A stretch of 5,246 bases of DNA, from contig PFGS01000170.1 in the NCBI GenBank assembly GCA_002783525.1, forward strand, positions 1,283 through 6,528. Direction: 5' to 3'. The notes under the pieces were generated by a model. That model saw only the letters and a program-made list of their open reading frames with translations, was not told the DNA's origin and made no database searches. Positions 1-5,246 of the stretch are shown here, piece after piece; the first letter of the stretch is position 1, and each line of letters starts with the position of its first letter. The position numbers and the translations under genes were made by a program. This DNA comes from Ignavibacteriales bacterium CG12_big_fil_rev_8_21_14_0_65_30_8. GTDB lineage: Bacteria > Bacteroidota > Ignavibacteria > Ignavibacteriales > Ignavibacteriaceae.

Positions 1-749
1 AAAGCCAGCTTTCCATCTTTGGTTTCAATAAAATCATAATAGTCACCACCGACTTCTTTAGCAGGAATACTTTTCCCGGCAATATCATAACCTTCATAAA
101 CCGGTTGATGTTTTGGAAGTAAATTGATTTGTATCTCATTTGCAAGTCTCATTTCTTCCTGGAGTTTTAAGAGTGTTTGTTCATTAATATGTAATCTTGC
201 ATTCTCAATTACACTTGCCGATTGTGCAGCAATTATTCCCAAAAGTCTTTGGTCATTGTTAGAAAATCCATCTTCATTTTTTTTGTTAAACACAGTTATA
301 AGTCCTACCATTTTACCTTTTAACTGCATGGGCACACTTAACAGTGATTTTATAGGAAAGTCATTTCCATCATCTTGAACTGTGTGAAATCTTTTATCAT
401 TTTGAAAATCATTTATAAGCAAGGGATTTTTATTTACTAACATCCAGCCCGTTAATTGTGTATCTAAACGATAGGGAAGTAAGTTAGTTGTGCTGTCCTG
501 TTTGCGTATCATTGTACGAAAAGGTTTGTCAACATCTTTTTCATCAAGCAACATAACTACACCTTGTTCAACTTTAAGGTGTTTAACACATTTTCTGATT
601 ATCAGATCAACAATCTTTTCAATAGATAATGTAGATGTAATTGCAGTTGTTACTTCATTTATTACAGAAAGTTCTTCAACAGCTGTGCGTAGTTTAATAT
701 TTTCTTGCTGTAATTTAGATAAATCTATTTGATATTGATCAACTGCCAT
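1..749 (-). CDS. GAF domain + SpoIIE/RsbU-type PP2C serine phosphatase, C-terminus cut off by window edge
   Basis: I read an open frame of 249 codons from ATG at 749-747 to the left edge with no stop. Residues 1-30 form a polar, probably coiled-coil lead (SKLQQENIKLRTAVEEL). Residues about 31-187 look like a GAF sensor domain, with LSVPM and GLITVFNKK near its end and IIAAQSASVIENARL as the closing helix. Residues 190-213 are the linker helix typical of this family, ending ANEIQINLLP. Residues 234-240, GGDYYDF, hold the first metal-binding Asp (D236) of the PPM/SpoIIE phosphatase fold. The remaining metal site, usually about 190 more residues, lies outside the window. Family members dephosphorylate anti-sigma-factor antagonists or similar partners in response to a signal sensed by the GAF domain; ligand and partner are unknown here. 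An AGGA lies only four bases before the ATG (757-754). No transmembrane segment is seen, so it is probably cytoplasmic. Confidence 0.9.
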   Translation of the reverse strand, partial: MAVDQYQIDLSKLQQENIKLRTAVEELSVINEVTTAITSTLSIEKIVDLIIRKCVKHLKVEQGVVMLLDEKDVDKPFRTMIRKQDSTTNLLPYRLDTQLTGWMLVNKNPLLINDFQNDKRFHTVQDDGNDFPIKSLLSVPMQLKGKMVGLITVFNKKNEDGFSNNDQRLLGIIAAQSASVIENARLHINEQTLLKLQEEMRLANEIQINLLPKHQPVYEGYDIAGKSIPAKEVGGDYYDFIETKDGKLA

Positions 750-885
750 AAAATCCTAAAAATATATAAATAAAAATATAGATGGATATATTTAACTGAT
801 TTTTCTACAACAAATAACTAGGCTTTTATTTATAGGCTAAACGATTAAATACAATAATTAATATAAGATTAAATGTATTAATTCC
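750..885 (-). promoter_or_regulatory. AT-rich leader of the GAF-SpoIIE gene, probable promoter region
   Basis: This gap lies between the upstream terminator and the phosphatase start, so a promoter for the phosphatase gene is expected here. On the minus strand, TTGTTG and TATATC are separated by 17 bases (about 814-786), a fair but unproven sigma-70-like pair. TAGGCT occurs twice on the plus strand (819-824 and 833-838), 14 bases apart, and could be part of an operator. The region is so AT-rich that such matches arise easily by chance. I see no open frame or RNA gene in it. Confidence 0.3.
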
Positions 886-925
886 AAAAAAAAACAGATA
901 TTTTTTAACACAGTAAATATCTGTT
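886..925 (-). terminator. Rho-independent terminator after the small membrane protein gene
   Basis: AACAGATATTT (893-903) and AAATATCTGTT (915-925) are perfect 11-base inverted copies around an 11-base loop. Read on the minus strand, the stem is followed directly by a run of Ts (complement of the nine As at 886-894, two of which belong to the stem). This is the classical intrinsic terminator layout, although the stem has only two G-C pairs, in keeping with the low GC of the window. It sits 40 bases past the stop of the small membrane protein gene and upstream of the phosphatase gene, so it would separate the two. Confidence 0.7.
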
Positions 926-965
926 AAATTTTTAATTAAATTGGAAAGCAATAGGCCTTAGAATT

Positions 966-1229
966 TTAAGTTCTGTTATCTTTATCAGGTGTAAAATTTT
1001 TAAGGAATCTAATTAAAAATAAGAAGAAAAACCCCAATATTGACATTTCTGCATCAGTTGTATCAATTCTGAACTGTGGTACGCTCCCAACTAAATAACC
1101 CAACCATTTAGCAATTATTAATGTTATAAAAAATATTGCAAATCCATAAAGCCCGGATAATAATGGTAAAGCAACAAAATGATAAATTTTTTCTTTTGAA
1201 TTTAAATGAATTGTAATCTTTTTGTCCAT
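966..1229 (-). CDS. Small two-segment membrane protein of unknown function
   Basis: The product is 87 residues from ATG at 1229-1227; a TTG directly before it (1232-1230) would add one residue and is the less likely start. I do not recognise the family. Residues about 17-40 are strongly hydrophobic (LPLLSGLYGFAIFFITLIIA) and form one membrane segment, possibly running to residue 49. A short polar loop (about 50-60, PQFRIDTTDA) follows, then a second segment at about 61-76 (ILGFFFLFLI) and a charged tail ending PDKDNRT. The Lys-rich N-terminus and the basic residues after segment two (RFLK) suggest both ends face the cytoplasm. It lies 76 bases after the desulfhydrase-like gene on the same strand and is followed by a terminator, so it may be the last gene of that transcript. 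There is no standard Shine-Dalgarno; a GGGG lies eight bases before the ATG. Stable hydrophobicity and a clean start support a real gene. Confidence 0.7.
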   Translation of the reverse strand: MDKKITIHLNSKEKIYHFVALPLLSGLYGFAIFFITLIIAKWLGYLVGSVPQFRIDTTDAEMSILGFFFLFLIRFLKNFTPDKDNRT

Positions 1230-1261
1230 CAAGTAACCCCAAAAATTATTGATGAAATGTA

Positions 1262-1280
1262 TATACTCGTATATAGTATA
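1262..1280. repeat. Short inverted repeat in the gap before the small membrane protein gene
   Basis: TATACT (1262-1267) and AGTATA (1275-1280) are inverted copies separated by seven bases, inside the 76-base gap between the desulfhydrase-like gene and the membrane protein gene. Read on the minus strand, TATACT at 1280-1275 also resembles a -10 box about 45 bases before the ATG, but I see no matching -35 hexamer 17 bases upstream. It could be an operator, a weak promoter, or a chance AT-rich match. Confidence 0.25.
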
Positions 1281-1305
1281 AACTCGGGATTACTAAGATA
1301 TAAAA

Positions 1306-2253
1306 TTAAAGTAGAAAGTCAATATCAGAAAGTTTTTTCATCTTTTCATTTATTCCTTTTAATCCCTGAAGACCACCAGTGTGTAAAACAATTATTTTCG
1401 TTTCTCTTTTGAATTCTCCCTTTTTTATTAAATCTAACAATCCATAGAACATTTTACCGGAATATATTGGTTCAATTGAAATTTGAAATTCTTTTTCAAA
1501 TTCTTGGATGAATGATATAAGTTCTTTTGTAATTTTAGCATATCCCCCAAAATGATAATCTAAATATATGTTCCAGTTTTTGTATTCATTTCCATTATAG
1601 TTTTTGATATGCTTTTTTACATCATCTACTAAAAAACCTCCACCTTTTAGGACAGAAAAACCAATTGCTTTTTGTGTAAGGTTTAACCCACAAATTAATC
1701 CGGATAATGTTCCTCCTGTTCCGCAAGGTGTGCAGATATAATCAAATTTAATATCGATTGTGCCAATAATTTCAGAGCAACCTTTTAATGCTAATGAGTT
1801 TGTTCCCCCTTCCGGTAATAAATATAAATTACCATATTTATTTTTTAACTCTTTAATAAAATTAGTGTTTGTTTTATTTCTGTATTTACTTCTGTCTACA
1901 TAGTGAATTTCCATTCCACAATCTTTTGCAAACCGAAGAGTAGGATTTAATGGTAAATGTTCTTCGCCTCTTATTATTCCAATTGTTTTAAAATTAAATT
2001 CTTTTCCTGCTGCCGCAGTTGCATAAATGTGATTTGAATATGCTCCACCAAATGTTAAGAGTGTATCTTTATTAAGTTCTTTTGCTTCTAAAATATTGTA
2101 ATACAATTTATACCATTTGTTACCGGAAATATGCGGATGAATCAAATCGATTCTTTTTACATAAAGATTAATTTGGTGATTGGTTAGAAATGGACTTTCT
2201 AATTTGACTAGGGGAGTAGTTTTAGTATGTAAATTTTCAATTAAGTTTTTCAA
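1306..2253 (-). CDS. PLP-dependent D-cysteine desulfhydrase-like enzyme (ACC deaminase family)
   Basis: This 315-residue, fold-type II PLP enzyme belongs to the family annotated as ACC deaminase/D-cysteine desulfhydrase. K46 in SGNKWYKL is the expected PLP lysine, S73-N74-H75 match the substrate-binding Ser-Asn-His, and CGTGGT (177-182) binds the PLP phosphate. Y238 and Y264 are 26 residues apart, like the two catalytic tyrosines of known members. The residue after Y264 is Ser265, and 27 residues on is Thr292 in HTGG; as I recall, true ACC deaminases carry Glu and Leu there, and D-cysteine desulfhydrases Ser and Thr. The likely reaction is therefore D-cysteine to pyruvate, sulfide and ammonia, in the cytoplasm. 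The substrate is inferred; another D-amino acid is possible. The start is TTG (2253-2251): there is no ATG in frame between the upstream palindrome and the PLP lysine, and family members begin near residue 10. No Shine-Dalgarno is visible. Confidence 0.9.
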   Translation of the reverse strand: MKNLIENLHTKTTPLVKLESPFLTNHQINLYVKRIDLIHPHISGNKWYKLYYNILEAKELNKDTLLTFGGAYSNHIYATAAAGKEFNFKTIGIIRGEEHLPLNPTLRFAKDCGMEIHYVDRSKYRNKTNTNFIKELKNKYGNLYLLPEGGTNSLALKGCSEIIGTIDIKFDYICTPCGTGGTLSGLICGLNLTQKAIGFSVLKGGGFLVDDVKKHIKNYNGNEYKNWNIYLDYHFGGYAKITKELISFIQEFEKEFQISIEPIYSGKMFYGLLDLIKKGEFKRETKIIVLHTGGLQGLKGINEKMKKLSDIDFLL

Positions 2254-2273
2254 AAAAAATTTGTTAAAATGAG

Positions 2274-2309
2274 ATTCCGGATGTTCACCTATAGGTGAAT
2301 ATCCGGAAT
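2274..2309. repeat. 36-base near-perfect palindrome, REP-like intergenic element
   Basis: The two 18-base halves (2274-2291 and 2292-2309) are inverted copies with one mismatch, at 2283/2300. The left arm begins ATTCCGGAT and the core is TTCACCTATAGGTGAA (2284-2299). On the minus strand the element begins GTCATTCC (2312-2305) and ends GGAATCTC (2278-2271), the edge pattern of common bacterial REP-like repeats as I know them. It is GC-richer than its surroundings and fills most of the 71-base gap between the M1 peptidase stop and the desulfhydrase-like start. The nearest T-run on the minus strand (2259-2252) starts 14 bases past the stem, too far for a standard intrinsic terminator. It may stabilise or limit the transcript between the two genes. 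Whether it is repeated elsewhere in the genome cannot be seen here. Confidence 0.75.
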
Positions 2310-2324
2310 GACAAATGAAATATT

Positions 2325-4289
2325 CTATTCGTCTATTTTAAAACTTGACGACCAAGTATTATTACTTAAATCAATATCAGGTAATTGGAAATTGGGATCG
2401 ATTACAACTGAATTTAACAAAGATGTTGTCTCAACTTTAAATGACCATTTACTCCCTCGATGCCAAATCTCAATTCCCAATTTCTTTTCAATAATATTCC
2501 CATTTTTTTCAACAATTTTTACTTCAACAGGCATTGCCATTTTTTCATTATTAGTTATTGTAATCACAGCTCCATTTTTTGGATCTCCGTTAACATACTG
2601 CACATTTTCAATGGCCTGATCTAAATTCCAATTCTCAAAATACCACTGCTTCCAAAACCAATTTAAATCTTCCCCTGCCACTGAATTCATAGTTCTGAAA
2701 AAATCTTTTGGTGTTGGATGTTTAAATGCCCACCTTTTAATATATTCTCTGAATGCAAAATCGAATCTATTGTGCCCAAGTACTACTTCTCTTAGAATAT
2801 ATAATCCTAAAGCAGTTTTAAAGTAAGCGTTATTTCCTAAACCATCTGATTGTATTACATCCGGATAATTAAAAATCCTTTCACTTATATCGCTTAAAGT
2901 GTATTCAACAATTTGTTGAGCTGAATCTCTTCTGGATTTATATTCGCCGTTATTAAAATTTCTTGTTGAATAAATATTTATAAAAGAATTAAAACCTTCA
3001 TCCTGCCACATATATCTTCTTTCATTTGAACCGACAATCATTGGGAACCAGTTATGTCCAAACTCATGATCAGTTACACCCCAAAGTCTTCTGCCTTTAG
3101 CTCTTCTACTGCAAAAAACTATACCTGGGTATTCCATTCCTCCTACTCTACCGGCGACATTTACAGCAACAGGATAACTGTAAGGGAACCACATTTTGGA
3201 GTTAAATTCTATTGAATTTTTAACATATTCTGTTGACCTACCCCAAGCAGAATCATCCGCAACTTCATAAGGATATACAGACATTGCAAGGCTGGTTTTA
3301 TTATCCGGTAAATTAATTCTAGCTGCATCCCAAACAAAAGCTCTAGATGCTGCCCAAGACACATCTCGTGTTTTGTACATTTTAAAATGCCATTTCTTAT
3401 AGTCAGAAACATTAGATACTGAATCAGTTGCTTTTACTTCATCAACACTTCTAATATATACTCTGTCATCACTTTTTTTGGCTTTTGCTAATCTTTCAAT
3501 TTGTTTTGTTGTTAATACATCATTAGGATTTTGCAGTTCACCTGAAGCAACTACAATAAAATCAGATGGAACTTCAATTGTAAAATCAAAATTTCCATAT
3601 TCCAAATAAAATTCACCGGCACCTAAATAGGGAAGTGTATCCCATCCTCTAACATCATCATAAACATGCATTCTTGGATACCATTGAGCAATCTCGTAAA
3701 CTTTTCCTTTTTTTGTTTTCAAAGTCCCCATCCTATCCGAACCGTATTCAGCCACAGGGAAACTATATTCTATTCTTATATCAATTTTACCACCCTTACT
3801 TTTTAATTCTGTGGGTAGAATTATTCTCATTCTTGTATCATCAATTAAATATTCTGCATCATAATTTTTCCCTTCCATTGCAAGTGATACTGTTTCTATA
3901 TCATATCCACCTTCAAAATTTCTATTTCCCCATCTTCCAGGATCAATAGTTGTTGCAATTGTTCCTCTTGAGTGTGAATTAAATCTATTCTGATCTAATT
4001 GTAGCCAAAGAATTTTTAAATTATCCGGGCTATTATTTGTATAGCTTATAATTACTTTACCTGAGATCAAATTTTCTTCGGGATCTAATTTTACATCAAT
4101 TTTATAATCAGCACTATTTTGCCAATAATATGGTCCAGGCATTCCGCTGCCACTTCTGTACATTGTTCCAGGTTCAGACATAAAAGTAGGATCGAATAAT
4201 TCGTGTTGATCAAATTTTGATTGTGGTAAAATAAAAGAAGTAAAAATAAATAAAATGGAAAGCAATTTTAATACCGGATTTAATCTCAT
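2325..4289 (-). CDS. Exported M1-family zinc aminopeptidase
   Basis: The product is 654 residues from ATG at 4289-4287. The frame stays open up to a TTG at 4379, but the ATG is preferred because AAAGGTG sits eight bases upstream and the protein then opens with a signal peptide (residues 1 to about 23: basic MRLNPVLK, then hydrophobic LLSILFIFTSFIL). No lipobox Cys is seen. Residues about 60-240 form the beta-rich N-terminal domain. The catalytic domain holds GGMEYP (383-388, equivalent of the GAMEN exopeptidase motif), HEFGH (408-412, zinc ligands H408 and H412, catalytic E409) and E431 in WQDEGF, giving HEXXH-X18-E. Y489 in AYFKTALGL is the likely transition-state tyrosine. A beta-rich C-terminal part follows WFWKQWYFENWNLD (about 544-557). 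It should remove N-terminal amino acids from peptides in the periplasm or outside the cell. Length and domain order are normal for Bacteroidota-type members. I see no type IX sorting domain at the C-terminus. Confidence 0.93.
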   Translation of the reverse strand: MRLNPVLKLLSILFIFTSFILPQSKFDQHELFDPTFMSEPGTMYRSGSGMPGPYYWQNSADYKIDVKLDPEENLISGKVIISYTNNSPDNLKILWLQLDQNRFNSHSRGTIATTIDPGRWGNRNFEGGYDIETVSLAMEGKNYDAEYLIDDTRMRIILPTELKSKGGKIDIRIEYSFPVAEYGSDRMGTLKTKKGKVYEIAQWYPRMHVYDDVRGWDTLPYLGAGEFYLEYGNFDFTIEVPSDFIVVASGELQNPNDVLTTKQIERLAKAKKSDDRVYIRSVDEVKATDSVSNVSDYKKWHFKMYKTRDVSWAASRAFVWDAARINLPDNKTSLAMSVYPYEVADDSAWGRSTEYVKNSIEFNSKMWFPYSYPVAVNVAGRVGGMEYPGIVFCSRRAKGRRLWGVTDHEFGHNWFPMIVGSNERRYMWQDEGFNSFINIYSTRNFNNGEYKSRRDSAQQIVEYTLSDISERIFNYPDVIQSDGLGNNAYFKTALGLYILREVVLGHNRFDFAFREYIKRWAFKHPTPKDFFRTMNSVAGEDLNWFWKQWYFENWNLDQAIENVQYVNGDPKNGAVITITNNEKMAMPVEVKIVEKNGNIIEKKLGIEIWHRGSKWSFKVETTSLLNSVVIDPNFQLPDIDLSNNTWSSSFKIDE

Positions 4290-4479
4290 TACACACACCT
4301 TTAAAAAATAATTTAATAATATCTCCCCAGATTGATTATTTGATTTTGTGAAAATAAGGACAAACTGATATAATTCCAATAAAAGAATTCTAATTTATAA
4401 TAAATTGATCAAGCAAATTATTATGATTTCAATACTGTATTATTAGAGAAGAACTAAAAAAAATTATTAGGAATATTAA
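4290..4479. other. Gene-free gap between alanine racemase and M1 peptidase
   Basis: This very AT-rich stretch of 190 bases holds the peptidase ribosome binding site at its left end and probably its promoter. AATTTAT-A-ATAAATT (4392-4406) is a perfect AT-only palindrome. A run of eight Ts on the minus strand (4463-4456) follows the racemase stop, but the inverted repeat before it is weak, so I do not call a terminator. I see no convincing -35/-10 pair and no RNA gene. Confidence 0.5.
4296..4302 (-). promoter_or_regulatory. Ribosome binding site of the M1 peptidase gene
   Basis: AAAGGTG on the minus strand ends with its AAGG core eight bases before the ATG at 4289. It decides the start: the longer frame to TTG at 4379 would put 30 non-signal-like residues before the hydrophobic leader. 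Confidence 0.65.
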
Positions 4480-5246
4480 TTATTTAGTAATCACTCTAGG
4501 AATATCATATGGTAAGCGGGTTAATAATTCATAATTTAACTGGTTGCTAAATTCACTGAAAGAAGCAAATGAAATTGTAAGATCACCTTGTGAGCCGATT
4601 ATTATAACTTCATCTTCTTTTTTTATATTTGGTATATCTGTGATGTCAACAATTATGACATTCATATTGACAACACCAATCACACCTACTCGTTTTCCGT
4701 GAATCAAAACACGACCTGTGTTGCTTAAAGATCTGCTGAATCCGTGGGAATAACCAACAGGTATAGTTGCAATCTTTAATTTTTTATGTGCAAGATATGT
4801 TGTACCATATCCAACGAATTCACCTGTTTTAACTTCCTTTGTACTCATAATTTTTGATTTCCAAGTCATTACTCTTTTTAGTGGGTCAATTTTTTCTTTA
4901 GTTTTACCTAGATAATTAATTAAGGTCTCGTCGCTCGGCCAAAATCCATATTGCATAATTCCAATTCGTACCATATCCATTCTTGTTTTTGGATATTGCA
5001 TTGCTGCTGCTGAACAAGCTGTGTGACATATTTTTGGATTAATTCCAATACCTTCAATCCATTTGTATGTTTTATTATAAAGTTTAATCTGATTTTTTAT
5101 TCTTTTATAATTGGCTATACTTTCAGCACCGGCATAATGTGTACATAAACCTTCAATTGAAATTGATTGATAATTATTTTTTAATTTATCAATTTCAGAT
5201 TTAAGCTGTTGTTGTGTAAAGCCTGTTCTATTCATACCTGTTTCAA
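4480..5246 (-). CDS. alr: Alanine racemase, N-terminus cut off by window edge
   Basis: The 255 complete codons read into the right edge without a start; an ATG at 5235 is the internal Met of the conserved TGM segment (here ETGMNRTGF), not the start. Roughly 130 residues, with the PLP lysine, lie outside. Numbered from that Met, family landmarks are THYAGAES (32-39), the HT..SAA segment with H71 that stacks on PLP, YGFWPS (96-101, phosphate-binding Ser), VGYGTTY (141-147), GYSHG with Y162 as the second catalytic base, and NYELL...PYDIPRV at the end. The enzyme interconverts L- and D-alanine in the cytoplasm to supply D-alanine for peptidoglycan. One oddity is NMN at 190-192, where the usual motif is C/S-M-D; Met191 is kept but the Asp is Asn. 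GYSHG also differs from the common GYADG. Length and end point are normal. Fusion to an upstream MurF domain, known in some Bacteroidota, cannot be excluded. Confidence 0.9.
   Translation of the reverse strand, partial: ETGMNRTGFTQQQLKSEIDKLKNNYQSISIEGLCTHYAGAESIANYKRIKNQIKLYNKTYKWIEGIGINPKICHTACSAAAMQYPKTRMDMVRIGIMQYGFWPSDETLINYLGKTKEKIDPLKRVMTWKSKIMSTKEVKTGEFVGYGTTYLAHKKLKIATIPVGYSHGFSRSLSNTGRVLIHGKRVGVIGVVNMNVIIVDITDIPNIKKEDEVIIIGSQGDLTISFASFSEFSNQLNYELLTRLPYDIPRVITK

Noticed and set aside
124..732. Two plus-strand open frames (124-378 and 490-732)
   Set aside because: They lie opposite the GAF-SpoIIE gene, whose minus-strand frame is open for all 249 codons and has clear domain motifs. 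The plus-strand products are Ser/Phe/Cys-rich and resemble no known protein.
2252..2309. Palindrome plus downstream T-run as a Rho-independent terminator of the peptidase gene
   Set aside because: The T-run begins 14 bases past the stem instead of directly after it, and it abuts the next start codon. A repeat or regulatory hairpin fits better.
2308..2619. Plus-strand frame starting inside the palindrome and running opposite the peptidase
   Set aside because: It overlaps the conserved C-terminal part of the M1 peptidase on the other strand, and its product has no recognisable motif.
3674..3949. Plus-strand frame opposite the peptidase N-terminal domain
   Set aside because: Low-complexity Phe/Leu/His-rich translation, antisense to a well-supported gene.
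4290..4379. 30-residue N-terminal extension of the M1 peptidase from TTG at 4379
   Set aside because: It would bury the signal peptide behind a non-signal-like leader, whereas the ATG at 4289 has a well-spaced ribosome binding site.
4392..4406. AT-only palindrome AATTTAT-A-ATAAATT
   Set aside because: Perfect but made only of A and T in a very AT-rich gap, so chance is a good explanation. It has no T-tract or promoter spacing that would give it a role.
5233..5235. ATG at 5235 as the start of a short racemase
   Set aside because: The reading frame continues upstream with Gly, Thr and Glu, completing the internal ETGMNRTGF motif of alanine racemase. The gene is cut by the window edge rather than starting here.

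Overview
The window is AT-rich (roughly 30% GC by eye), and every gene I can support lies on the minus strand, so the map reads right to left. The protein types and style point to a low-GC member of the Bacteroidota/Ignavibacteriota area. They are a secreted M1 aminopeptidase with a GGMEYP exopeptidase motif, a GAF plus SpoIIE-type phosphatase, an alanine racemase and a D-cysteine desulfhydrase-like enzyme. This placement is inference from gene types, not from a marker gene. Shine-Dalgarno sites are patchy: clear for the peptidase, short for the phosphatase, and not visible for the desulfhydrase.

Layout in transcription order. (1) 5246-4480: alanine racemase missing its N-terminus, cut by the window edge. 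(2) A 190-base gap with no gene. (3) 4289-2325: exported M1-family zinc aminopeptidase with a signal peptide and a full HEXXH-X18-E site. (4) 2309-2274: a 36-base, nearly perfect palindrome with REP-like flanks, squeezed between two genes. (5) 2253-1306: a PLP enzyme of the ACC deaminase/D-cysteine desulfhydrase family, probably starting at TTG, with specificity residues of the desulfhydrase type. (6) 1229-966: an unrecognised 87-residue protein with two membrane segments. (7) 925-886: a hairpin plus T-tract that probably ends this transcript. (8) 749-1: the first 249 residues of a GAF-SpoIIE/RsbU-type phosphatase, cut by the left window edge.

How the genes fit together: alanine racemase makes D-alanine for peptidoglycan, the desulfhydrase-like enzyme would break down D-cysteine or a similar D-amino acid, and the exported peptidase releases amino acids from peptides outside the cytoplasm. 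A shared D-amino-acid or amino-acid-scavenging theme is possible, but co-transcription is not shown. The phosphatase gene lies beyond a terminator and looks like a separate signalling unit. I found no CRISPR array, RNA gene, transposase or phage gene, and nothing that amounts to a clearly new multi-gene system. The least explained items are the palindrome, the small membrane protein and the altered motif in the alanine racemase.
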